A program made the position numbers and the translations under genes. A DNA stretch of 64,000 nt from Parafrankia elaeagni (GTDB lineage Bacteria; Actinomycetota; Actinomycetes; Frankiales; Frankiaceae), in the NCBI RefSeq assembly GCF_000374165.1, contig NZ_KB893723.1:1-64000 (forward strand). Direction: 5' to 3'. Each line of letters starts with the position of its first letter. The stretch's first letter is position 1. Under the pieces are notes generated by a model. The model did no database searches and was not told where the DNA came from. It saw only the letters and a program-made list of their open reading frames with translations. This document shows positions 1 to 8,255 of the stretch, piece after piece.

Positions 1-2
1 CC

Positions 3-170
3 CGCCCCACCGGCGCACTCGTCCTCGGCGCGCTCAACACGCTGCGCCTCATGCCCGCGCGCGACGGCCAGCCCGCCTACATCCCCCGCCCACCACACCT
101 TCACCAACACCTCCTCGACCTCCTCGACATCCTCGACATCCTCGGCGTCGACCCGACCCGACCACCTTGA
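3..170 (+). CDS. C-terminal fragment, possibly a transposase
   Basis: Open frame entering from the left edge and ending in TGA at 168-170; only the last 55 residues are visible. The tail runs ALVLGALNTLRLMPARDG, then a Leu/Asp-rich end encoded by repeated ctcctcgac/atcctcgac units. The length and the short Leu-rich ending recall the C-termini of some DDE transposases in actinobacteria. No catalytic residue lies in the visible part, so this is a weak guess. The gene converges on prs, 51 bases away. Confidence 0.35.
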   Translation, partial: RPTGALVLGALNTLRLMPARDGQPAYIPRPPHLHQHLLDLLDILDILGVDPTRPP

Positions 171-221
171 TCACCAGTCAGGCAGGTCGAAGCATCGAAT
201 CCCCATGTGCGGAAGACCCGG

Positions 222-1160
222 CTAGTCGAAGAGGGCGCTGACCGACTCGCCGTTGTGGATGTGCCGCATGGCCTCGGCGAGCGCCGGTGCGATGGAGAGA
301 ACCTTCAGCTTGGACGTCTGCTCGGCCTCGGGGACGGGCACCGTGTTGGTGCAGACGATCTCGAGGACGTCGGGCTGGTCGCCGATCCGCTTCAGGGCCC
401 CGTTCGCGAACAGCCCGTGGGTGCAGGCGACGCGGATCGAGCGGACGCCGATGTCGCGGAGCCGGTCGAGCAGCTCGAGCACGGTGCTGCCCTTGGCGAT
501 CTCGTCGTCGAGAATGATGATGTCGCGACCGGCGACGTCGCCGATGACCGCGCTGATGGCGACCCGGTCGTCGGCGAACCGCTGCTTGGCCCCGGCCGCG
601 ACCGGAACGCCGAGGCGCCGGGCGAACCGCGCCGCCTCCTTGGCGTTGCCGAGGTCGGGGGAGACGACGGTGGTGTTCGACAGGTCGTACTGGCGGAAGT
701 GGTCGGCGAGCTCGCGCAGCGCGTGCAGGTGATCGACGGGAACGCTGAAGAACCCGTGCACCTGCGGGGAGTGCAGGGTCATCGCGAGGATGCGGCTGGC
801 TCCCGCGGTGACCATCAGGTCGGCGACGAGGCGCCCGCCGATGGAGATCCGCGGTGTGTCCTTCTTGTCCGACCGTGCGTAGGAGTAGTGCGGGATGACG
901 ACGGTCGTCCGGGCGGCGGAGGCGCCCCTGGCGGCGTCCAGCATGAGCAGGAGCTCGACCAGGTGCTCCTGGACGGGGCGTACCAGCGGCTGGATGATGA
1001 AGATGTCACGCTCGCGGCAGTTCGCCTGCAGCTGCACCTCGAGGCAGTCGTTGGCGAAACGGTCGATCTGGACCGGTGACAGCGGCACACCCAGGTGCCT
1101 GCACACCTCGTCGGCGAGCTGCCGATGGGCGCTTCCGCTGAACACGGCAATCTCTCGCAC
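222..1160 (-). CDS. prs: Ribose-phosphate pyrophosphokinase, divergent paralogue
   Basis: 312 residues, the usual length for PRPP synthetase, which makes PRPP from ribose-5-phosphate and ATP for nucleotide, His, Trp and NAD synthesis. Family landmarks are in order: FSGSAH near the N-terminus, DRFANDCLEVQL, the catalytic-loop region IPHYSYARSDKKD, and the ribose-5-phosphate loop ILDDEIAKGSTVL. The last two differ from the usual IPYxGYARQDRK and VDDMIDTGGT, so this is probably a second, divergent copy and not the housekeeping enzyme. It starts at GTG with AGGAG seven bases upstream. It stands alone, without the glmU partner often seen next to actinobacterial prs. Confidence 0.88.
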   Translation of the reverse strand: MREIAVFSGSAHRQLADEVCRHLGVPLSPVQIDRFANDCLEVQLQANCRERDIFIIQPLVRPVQEHLVELLLMLDAARGASAARTTVVIPHYSYARSDKKDTPRISIGGRLVADLMVTAGASRILAMTLHSPQVHGFFSVPVDHLHALRELADHFRQYDLSNTTVVSPDLGNAKEAARFARRLGVPVAAGAKQRFADDRVAISAVIGDVAGRDIIILDDEIAKGSTVLELLDRLRDIGVRSIRVACTHGLFANGALKRIGDQPDVLEIVCTNTVPVPEAEQTSKLKVLSIAPALAEAMRHIHNGESVSALFD

Positions 1161-1663
1161 GCACCGCTCCTGGCTGTTCGGGAGGTTGTCAGGATGTGTT
1201 CATCCTATGAGGATGCCCGAGGCCGCTCAGCCGGTGTCCGGCACGCGGTGGAGTGTCCGGTGAGGTGGATGCGCGGCGTGACGGTCCCCGTGGTGCCTTC
1301 GTGTGCACGGGCGTCTCTCGTGACCATCTGGACGCAGACGGGAGCGAAGAGTTCCCGGCTCCGCGCCACCGCCGGCCCCGCCGGCCCCGCCGAAATCCCC
1401 ATCGCAACCGCCGAAGTATGACAAAAACGTCGAGTCCGTTGCGCTCCTGCCGAAATCCGCACCCTGAACGCTGCTGTCCGCACCGGCCACAACCCGACGA
1501 AAACAGCGCCCATCCGTAACCGGGAGCATCCGAAATCCTCGTGCAAGGTATGACAGCGTGGGGCCGCTCGGTCCTGGAGGAGAACGCGACAGCCGTAGAA
1601 GGCCTGGTCCAGTCGATTGTCCAGGTCCGCGAGGCGCGATGAGGCCATGGGAGATGCTTGCGG
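1161..1663. other. Intergenic region without a recognisable gene
   Basis: About 500 bases between the divergent starts of prs and the MDR oxidoreductase. Several frames are open on both strands, as expected at this GC content. None has a convincing ribosome site, family motif or normal residue composition. It presumably carries both promoters; I could not pick a confident -10/-35 pair. Confidence 0.5.
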
Positions 1664-2653
1664 ATGTGGGCTGCGGTGCACACCAGATACGGCCCGCCGG
1701 AAGTGGTGGAGGTCCGGGAGGTCGACAGACCCCGGGCTGGTGTCGGTGAGCTGCTGGTCAGGGTGCATGCGGCGACGGTGAACCGGACTGACTGCGGCTA
1801 CCGGGCCGCCCGGCCGTTCATCCTGCGGTTGTCATCCGGGCTGGCCAGGCCGAAGGCCACGATCCTCGGGAACGAGCTCGCCGGGGTGGTCGAGGCGGTC
1901 GGCCCCGAGGTCGTCGCCTTCCAGCCCGGGGATGAGATCTTCGGCTACAACGAAGGCCCCTTCGGTGCGCACGCGGAGTACGTGGCCGTCCGGGCCGACG
2001 GGCCGCTGGCGCGGATACCGGCAGGGGTCTCCTTCGAGCAGGCCGCGGCGGCCACGGAGGGCGCGCACTACGCCCTGTCGTTCATCAGGAGGATCCCGGT
2101 CTGGGAGGGGAAGCGGGTCCTCGTCATCGGGGCGAGCGGGGCCATCGGATCGGCGGCGGTCCAGCTTCTGAAGTGCCGGGGTGCCCAGGTCACGGCGGTG
2201 TGCGGGCCCGATGGGGTCGACCGGATGCCGGGGCTGGGCGCCGACCGGGTCATCGACCACACGACCCGGGACTTCACCCGGGACTTCACCCGGGACGGCG
2301 CCCGGGACGAGGCCCGCTACGACGCCGTGCTCGACGCGGTCGGCGCGAGCTCGTGGCGCCGGTGCCGGAGACTGCTCCGGCCCGGCGGGGTGTACGCCTC
2401 GGGCGAGCCCGGCCGGTTCGGGCAGAACCTGCTGCTGGCGGCGCTCACCCCGCTGGCGCGCGGCAGGAGGGTGATGTTCCCGTTCCCCTCGATCGACCAG
2501 CAGATGGTCGAGCACCTGGGGGACCTGCTCGCCGCCGGGAAGTTCCAGCCGCTTCTGGACCGGCAGTACCCGCTGGAGGAGATCGTGGACGCCTACCGGT
2601 ACGTCGAGTCCGGGCGGAAGCTCGGCAACGTGGTGATCTCGATCCGTTCGTGA
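1664..2653 (+). CDS. Zinc-free MDR-family NADPH:quinone oxidoreductase
   Basis: About 330 residues. Medium-chain dehydrogenase/reductase fold: N-terminal GroES-like half (PRAGVGELLVRVHAATVNRTD, GNELAGVVEAVG, PGDEIFGYN), then a Rossmann half with VLVIGASGAIGSAAVQLLK as the nucleotide loop. The catalytic zinc ligands of alcohol dehydrogenases are absent, which fits the quinone-oxidoreductase branch that reduces quinones or enones with NADPH. I chose ATG 1664; TTG 1658 is in frame, and GGGAGA lies just upstream. Before the YDAVLDAVG strand there is an in-frame duplication (FTRD FTRD, about 2272-2300) that probably extends a surface loop. The substrate is unknown. Confidence 0.82.
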   Translation: MWAAVHTRYGPPEVVEVREVDRPRAGVGELLVRVHAATVNRTDCGYRAARPFILRLSSGLARPKATILGNELAGVVEAVGPEVVAFQPGDEIFGYNEGPFGAHAEYVAVRADGPLARIPAGVSFEQAAAATEGAHYALSFIRRIPVWEGKRVLVIGASGAIGSAAVQLLKCRGAQVTAVCGPDGVDRMPGLGADRVIDHTTRDFTRDFTRDGARDEARYDAVLDAVGASSWRRCRRLLRPGGVYASGEPGRFGQNLLLAALTPLARGRRVMFPFPSIDQQMVEHLGDLLAAGKFQPLLDRQYPLEEIVDAYRYVESGRKLGNVVISIRS

Positions 2654-2661
2654 GCACGCCC

Positions 2662-2692
2662 GGCCGCCACCGCCACCGCCACCGCCACCGCG
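2662..2692. repeat. Simple ccgcca-type repeat
   Basis: About five tandem copies of a 6-base ccgcca unit directly after the MDR gene, in the 239-base gap before the next start. No function is evident; slippage is the likely origin. Confidence 0.7.
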
Positions 2693-2892
2693 ACCGCCGC
2701 CCCGTCCGCCACCCTGCCGAACATCACCGACGTCCACGCACTGCGCCTCGCGATCGTGGCGGCCGTTCGGTGTAGATCCCGCATCGGAGTGGGACACCTC
2801 GGTGCAGGTCCTCCCTGCGATCGCGGTTGTCGGGCCGGATACTTTTGCGGGGGTGCTGCCCGAGCGGCGCGCCGGAACCGAGGAGGCGGGGG

Positions 2893-4488
2893 ATGGGCCT
2901 CGGTGTACGTCTCGATCGTGCGCAGCAGAGCAGGCCGAGTGTCGCGTTCCCGCTGGCGGTGGTCTACAAGTTCGCGGAGGACCAGGGCGGCTACCTCGCC
3001 GCGCTGATCGCGTTCTACGGGTTCCTCTCCCTGTTCCCGTTGTTGCTGCTGCTCGTGACCAGTCTGGGTTTCGTGCTCGCCGGGCACGCGGATCTGCAGG
3101 AGCAGCTCGTCAGCTCGGCGCTCAGCCAGTTCCCGATCATCGGTGATCAGCTGCGCAGCGACGTCCGCGCGCTTCGGGGCAGTGCGGCGGCGGTCGCGAT
3201 CGGTGTGCTCGGCAGCATCTGGGGCAGCCTGGGGGTGGCCCGCGCGCTCGGGAACGCGCTGGACACGGTGTGGGCGGTGCCGCGGCGCTCCCGGCCGAAC
3301 CCGTTCCTGGCGCGGGTGCGCAGCTTCGGGCTGATCGGCCTGCTGGGTCTCGGTGTGGTTCTGACGACCCTGCTGTCGGCGATCACGACCCGCGCGAGCG
3401 ACCTCGGCACGGGGCTCGGTGCCGGCCTGCAGGTGCTGGCGGTGGTGCTCGGCATCGCCGGGAACACCGGCCTGATCCTGGTGGCGTTCCGCCTGCTGAC
3501 CGTCAAGGACGTCTCGTTCCGGGCGAACCTGCCCGGGGCGGCGCTCGCGGCGGTGGGCTGGCAGATCATCCAGTCGGTCGGTACCTACCTGCTGCAGTAC
3601 CAGCTGCAGGGCCGCACCCAGGTGTACGGCCTGTTCGCCCTGGTGCTCGGCCTGGTCACCTGGCTGTACCTGCTGGCGGCGGTGATCGTGTTCGCCATGG
3701 AGATCAACTCGGTGCGGGTGGGGAAGCTCTATCCGCGGGCGCTGCTGACACCGTTCGTCGACGACGTCGTCCTGACCGACTCGGACCGGCGGGTGTACAC
3801 CGCGTACGCGCAGGCGGAACAGTTCAAGAGCTTCCAGCAGGTGGACGTCTCCTTCGACCAGGATCGGCCCATGGAGCTGCTGCACGCGATGCGTACCACG
3901 GGCACCTGCCGCCGGTTCCGGTCGGACCCGGTGCCCGACGACGTCCTGCTGGAGGCGCTCGACGCGGCACGTTTCGGCCCGCAGGGCGGGAACCGCCAAC
4001 CAGTACGGTTCGTGGTGGTCCGTGACCCGGAGCACCGACGCGCGCTCGCGGACCTCTACCTGGCCCGTTGGCAGCCCTACCTGGACGAGCGCGGAATCAC
4101 GGCGACGCCCGACACGGACCACTTCGTACGCACCCTGGCGGACGTCCCGGTGCTCGTGGTGGTCTGCGCGAAGCTCGCGGCGCTGCACCCGACCGACACC
4201 GACCTGGACCGGCTGAGCATCGTCGGCGGGGCGTCGGTGTACCCGATCGTGCAGAACCTCTGCCTCGCGCTGCGCGGCGCCGGCGTCGCCACCGCGCTGA
4301 CGACGCTGCTCGTCGCGGACGAGGCGAAGGTGTCGGTGCTGCTCGACATCCCGGCGGGGTACGCGACCGCGGCGCTGCTGGCTGTCGGCTACCCCGAGCG
4401 GGACTTCCCGCGGCGACTGCGCCGCCGCCCCGTCTCCGACCTCGTCTACGGGGAGTCCTTCGGCCGCCCGCTGAGCGACCCCGGATGA
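2893..4488 (+). CDS. YihY/BrkB membrane protein fused to a nitroreductase domain
   Basis: 531 residues from ATG 2893, which has GAGGAGG about six bases upstream. The first ~300 residues are a YihY/BrkB-type integral membrane domain: an AALIAFYGFLSLFPLLLLL helix followed by four or five more hydrophobic helices, ending in GLVTWLYLLAAVIVFAMEIN. A short hydrophilic linker leads into a nitroreductase-like domain: MELLHAMRTTGTCRRFRSDP, DAARFGPQGGNRQPVRFVVV (FMN-binding Ser/Arg/Asn region), and the C-terminal GYATAALLAVGYPE typical of FMN nitroreductases. The frame is continuous. These domains are normally separate proteins, so a flavoenzyme tethered to the inner face of the membrane is inferred. 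hypF begins 20 bases downstream. Confidence 0.85.
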   Translation: MGLGVRLDRAQQSRPSVAFPLAVVYKFAEDQGGYLAALIAFYGFLSLFPLLLLLVTSLGFVLAGHADLQEQLVSSALSQFPIIGDQLRSDVRALRGSAAAVAIGVLGSIWGSLGVARALGNALDTVWAVPRRSRPNPFLARVRSFGLIGLLGLGVVLTTLLSAITTRASDLGTGLGAGLQVLAVVLGIAGNTGLILVAFRLLTVKDVSFRANLPGAALAAVGWQIIQSVGTYLLQYQLQGRTQVYGLFALVLGLVTWLYLLAAVIVFAMEINSVRVGKLYPRALLTPFVDDVVLTDSDRRVYTAYAQAEQFKSFQQVDVSFDQDRPMELLHAMRTTGTCRRFRSDPVPDDVLLEALDAARFGPQGGNRQPVRFVVVRDPEHRRALADLYLARWQPYLDERGITATPDTDHFVRTLADVPVLVVVCAKLAALHPTDTDLDRLSIVGGASVYPIVQNLCLALRGAGVATALTTLLVADEAKVSVLLDIPAGYATAALLAVGYPERDFPRRLRRRPVSDLVYGESFGRPLSDPG

Positions 4489-4507
4489 GCTGGGCGACAC
4501 TGGACGG

Positions 4508-7130
4508 GTGGCTGCTCAGGAGCATGTCAGGGTCGAGGTGACCGGCATCGTGCAGGGCGTCGGTTTCCGTCCCTTTCGTCCATGGTCTGGCGACGCGGCT
4601 GGGGCTCGGCGGCGAGGTCGGTAACGACAGCGAGGGCGTCCACATCGAGCTGGACGGCGATCGTGGCGGCATCGCCACGTTCCTGACCGCGCTGCGGGAC
4701 GAGGCACCGCCGCTGGCGGAGATCGAGTCCGTCGACGTCATCCGCCTCCCGCCCGCCGGCACCGGGGGTGGCGCCGAGAGCGGCGGCGGCGCGTACCAGG
4801 AGGCCGCGCCGCCGGCGGGTGCGCCGGGTTTCCGGATCGTGGAGAGCACGGCGGCGCCCGGCGCGGGCGGGCCGCGGACCCAGGTCTGTGCGGACAGCGC
4901 CACCTGCGACGACTGCCTGGCCGAGCTGGCCGACCCGGCGGACCGCCGCTACCGGTACCCGTTCATCAACTGCACGAACTGCGGACCGCGCTTCACGATC
5001 ATCCTGGACGTCCCCTATGACCGGGCGGCGACGACGATGGCCCCGTTCCGGATGTGCGGGCGGTGCAGCGCGGAGTACCACGACCCGGCCGACCGCCGCT
5101 TCCACGCGCAGCCGGTGTGCTGCCCGGCCTGCGGCCCCACCCTGGAGTTCCGGCCGGGGCCGGGGTACTGGCTCACCTCCGAGTTCCGGCTCGGCCCCGG
5201 CCTGCGTGCGGGCGCCGGGCTACGGCCGCCCGGCGCCGCGGTTCTCGCCGGTGATCCGGTGGCGCGGTCCGCCCACGCCCTCGACCAGGCGGTCGGGCTG
5301 CTGCGCGCCGGCGGCGTCCTCGCGGTCAAGGGCCTCGGCGGCTACCACCTGGCCGTGCTCGCCGGCGACGAACACGCCGTCAGCACCCTGCGGCGGCGCA
5401 AGCACCGGGAGGGCAAGCCCTTCGCCGTCATGGCGCGTGGACTGCCCGACGTCGAGCGGATGTGCTTCCTCGACCCGGCCGCCCGCGCGATGCTCACCGG
5501 GCACCGCCGCCCCATCGTCCTCCTCGGCCACCGTGACACCGTCCGCGACAGCGTCGGCGGCAGCCTCCGCACCGGCTCCACCGACTCCACCGACTCCACC
5601 GGCTCCACCGGCCCGCCGCGTATCGCGCCGTCGGTCGCACCCGGCGTCGCGACGATCGGGGTGATGCTGCCGTACACGCCGCTGCACCATCTGCTGCTCG
5701 CCCGGCTGCCCGGCCCGATCGTGCTCACCAGCGGCAACATCTCCGACGAGCCGATCGTGTTCCGGGACGACGAGGCGCTGCGCGCCCTGCGCCGGGTGGC
5801 GGACGGGTTCCTGCTCCACGACCGCGCGATCCACACCCGGCTGGACGACTCCGTCGCCCGGTCGGTGCGGGGGCGGGAGACCCTGGTGCGCCGGTCCCGC
5901 GGCTACGCCCCGGAGCCGGTGACGCTGCCGCGGGCGATGGAGATCCGGCGGCCCGTGCTCGCCTGCGGCGCCGAGCTGAAGAACACCGTCTGCCTGGCGG
6001 CAGGCCGGCGCGCCTACCTTTCCGGGCACCTCGGTGACCTGGAGAACCACGAGACGCAGCGAGCCTTCACCGGCGCGATCGAGCACCTGCGGCGGCTGTT
6101 CGACGTCCAGCCGGAGTTGGTCGCCCACGACCTGCACCCGGAGTACCTCTCCACCAAGTGGGCGCTCGACCAGGATCTGCCCGTGGTCGGCGTGCAGCAC
6201 CACCATGCGCACATCGCCTCCTGCCTGGCCGACAACGGGCAGTCCGGGCCGGTGCTCGGTGTGGCCTTCGACGGCCTGGGCTTCGGGACCGACGGCACCC
6301 TGTGGGGAGGCGAGTTCCTGTGGGCCGACCTGGCCGGCTTCGCCCGGGTCGCGCACGTCGAACCCGTGCCGCTGCCCGGCGGGGCGGCGGCCGTCCGCGC
6401 GCCGTGGCGGATGGCCGCCGCGTACCTGCTGGCCTGCGGAGCCGACGCCCCGGAGACGCTGGCGGTCGCCCACCGCAACGCGGCGCAGTGGGACGCCGTC
6501 GTGAAGCTCGCCCACGCCCGGTCGGTGGTGCCGCTGACCAGCAGCGTCGGCAGGCTGTTCGACGCCGCGGCGGCGCTGGTCGGCGTCCGCGACACGATCC
6601 GCTACGAGGGCCAGGCCGCGATCGAGCTGGAACAGATCGCGGCTCCGGGCAACCACGGCACCTATCCCGTAGGCACCTGTCCGGCCGGGGGAGCCGGAGC
6701 CGCCGGCGGGGAGGCCCTGCGGCTCCGCGGCGCCGACCTGATCGCCGGTGTCGTGGAGGACCTGCGGGACGGTGTCGAGGCGCCGGTCATCGCGGCCCGG
6801 TTCCACCGCACCCTCGCCCGGCTCACCGTCGACACCTGCGTGGCGCTGCGGGAGCGGATCGCCGCGCCGGGCGCGGGCACGGTGGCGCTGTCCGGGGGCG
6901 TTTTCGGGAACCTGCGGCTGCTCGGCGACGTCGCGGACGGCTTGGCCCGCGAAGGATTCACCGTGCTGACCCACGCACGGGTGCCGTGCAACGACGGTGG
7001 GATCAGCCTGGGTCAGGCCGTCGTCGCCAGTGCCCGGGCGGCCAGTGACCGCAGCCAGGCGAGCCAGTCGGCCAGCCCGGTGCCGTCGGTCGCCGACACC
7101 GGCAGCACCGGTGCGGACGGATTGACCTGA
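4508..7130 (+). CDS. hypF: Carbamoyltransferase HypF, apparent +1 frameshift near the N-terminus
   Basis: HypF turns carbamoyl phosphate into the thiocarboxamide that HypE dehydrates to make the cyanide ligands of [NiFe] hydrogenase. The acylphosphatase domain starts at GTG 4508 (VEVTGIVQGVGFRPF). After the Pro-Phe codons the reading frame must shift by one base, because ttt at 4574-4576 stands where tt is expected. From 4578 the other frame continues with VHGLATRLGLGGEVGND and stays open to 7130. It then shows paired CxxC zinc fingers (ATCDDCLAE, NCTNCGPRF, RMCGRCSAE, VCCPACGP), a YrdC-like domain (VKGLGGYHLAVL, RRRKHREGKPFAVM) and the Kae1-like C-terminal domain (VGVQHHHAHIASC, LSGGVFGNLRLL). 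The only start codon in the second frame before the zinc fingers is GTG 4839, which would remove the acylphosphatase domain. Sequencing error or a real lesion. Confidence 0.88.
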
Positions 7131-7840
7131 CGAACCGCGCCGCCGAACGAGTCACCGTCAAACGTCAGATAGGGCAGCAGATCGACCTTGGTGAGCAGGA
7201 TGAGATCCGCCGCCCGGAACATGTGCGGGTACTTGCAGGGCTTGTCCTCGCCCTCGGTGACCGAGGCCAGCACCACGCGGGCCGACTCTCCGAGGTCGAA
7301 CAGCCCGGGGCACACCAGGTTCCCCACGTTCTCGATGAGCACCACCGAACCGCCGCCCGGCACGCCCGGCAGGTCGACGCCGGCCGGCGGGTCGAGCGCG
7401 CGCAGTGCCCGACCGACCGTCTCGGCCTCAAGATGACAGCCGGTCCCCGTGTTCACCTGGTACGCGGGCGCTCCGGTCGCGCGGATGCGCTGCGCGTCGA
7501 GCGGTGTCTCCTGGTCGCCTTCGACCACGGCGCAGGTGACGGACCCGGCGAGGGCCGGGATCGTGTGTTCCAGCAGGGTCGTCTTCCCCGCGCCGGGGGA
7601 GCTCATCAGGTTGACGGCGCAGACCCGCCGGGCCGCCAGCCACGCCCGGTTGGCCCGGGCCGCCTCGTCGTTGCGGGCCAGGACGTCCAGCTCGAGGCGC
7701 ATCGTGCGGGCCTGCGCGCCCGCTGCGGAGGGCGCCCCGTCCGCCTGCCGGATGTCCCGAGCCCCGGGCGCCGCCCAGCTCCGGCCGCCCCGGCCGTTCC
7801 GGTCGCCCTGCCGGCTGTCACAACCACACGTGCCACACAT
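7013..7840 (-). CDS. hypB: Hydrogenase nickel-insertion GTPase HypB
   Basis: 275 residues. The N-terminal MCGTCGCDS is the high-affinity CxxCGC nickel site. The GTPase core has SSPGAGKTTLLEH (P-loop), EGDQETPLDA, ENVGNLVCPG and LLTKVDLLPY. It lacks the long His-rich nickel-storage stretch of rhizobial HypB and has only a Gly/Arg-rich linker after the CxxCGC motif. HypB works with HypA to load nickel into the large subunit. ATG 7840 has GGAAGG upstream. It is the last gene of the hydrogenase operon, 50 bases after hypA, and its 3' end overlaps the 3' end of convergent hypF by 118 bases. Confidence 0.95.
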   Translation of the reverse strand: MCGTCGCDSRQGDRNGRGGRSWAAPGARDIRQADGAPSAAGAQARTMRLELDVLARNDEAARANRAWLAARRVCAVNLMSSPGAGKTTLLEHTIPALAGSVTCAVVEGDQETPLDAQRIRATGAPAYQVNTGTGCHLEAETVGRALRALDPPAGVDLPGVPGGGSVVLIENVGNLVCPGLFDLGESARVVLASVTEGEDKPCKYPHMFRAADLILLTKVDLLPYLTFDGDSFGGAVRQVNPSAPVLPVSATDGTGLADWLAWLRSLAARALATTA

Positions 7841-7890
7841 GGGACACCTTCCCGCCCCTGGCTGGCCAACGCCTCGGCCTGCCGACCGTC

Positions 7891-8241
7891 TCAGCCCGCC
7901 TCGCGGGCCGGCTCCACCTCGACTGCGGTGATCCGGACCTGGTCGCCGCCCGTCAGATCGATCTCATGGCTGCCGCAGGGGCACGGCGTGAGCAGGTCCG
8001 GCAGCGCGACGTCGCCGCCGCACCGGCGGCACCGACCGTGCCCGGGCGGCTCGGTGACGTCCAGGCATGCGCCCTCGACCGGCGTGCCGGCGGCGACCAG
8101 GTCGAAGCAGAACCGCACGGGGTCGGTCATCACCCCGGAGAGCCGGCCGATCTCGACGGCCACCCGGGTGACCCGCAGGTCCGACGGCACCCGTTCGGTG
8201 ATCATCTCGACGAGACCGACGGTGACCGAGAGCTCGTGCAC
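7891..8241 (-). CDS. hypA: Hydrogenase maturation nickel chaperone HypA
   Basis: 116 residues, typical length. It begins MHEL with the invariant His2 that binds nickel. A zinc domain has CRRCGG and CPCGS pairs (residues ~75-95) and flanking strands (HEIDLTGGDQVRITAVEVE). It delivers nickel together with HypB. The GTG start lies 14 bases after the hypE stop. Confidence 0.95.
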   Translation of the reverse strand: MHELSVTVGLVEMITERVPSDLRVTRVAVEIGRLSGVMTDPVRFCFDLVAAGTPVEGACLDVTEPPGHGRCRRCGGDVALPDLLTPCPCGSHEIDLTGGDQVRITAVEVEPAREAG

Positions 8242-8255
8242 CTGCCCGCCGCCGC

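Noticed and set aside
2593-4500. 635-residue open frame on the minus strand
   Set aside because: Antisense of the YihY-nitroreductase gene; residue composition is Arg/Gln/Val/His-rich with no motif. A product of GC-driven third-position bias.
4571-4580. Programmed frameshifting in hypF
   Set aside because: No slippery heptamer, pseudoknot or stop codon context is evident, and hypF is not known to use it; insertion or error is simpler.
5220-6974. 584-residue minus-strand open frame
   Set aside because: Fully antisense to conserved hypF; no ribosome site or family features.
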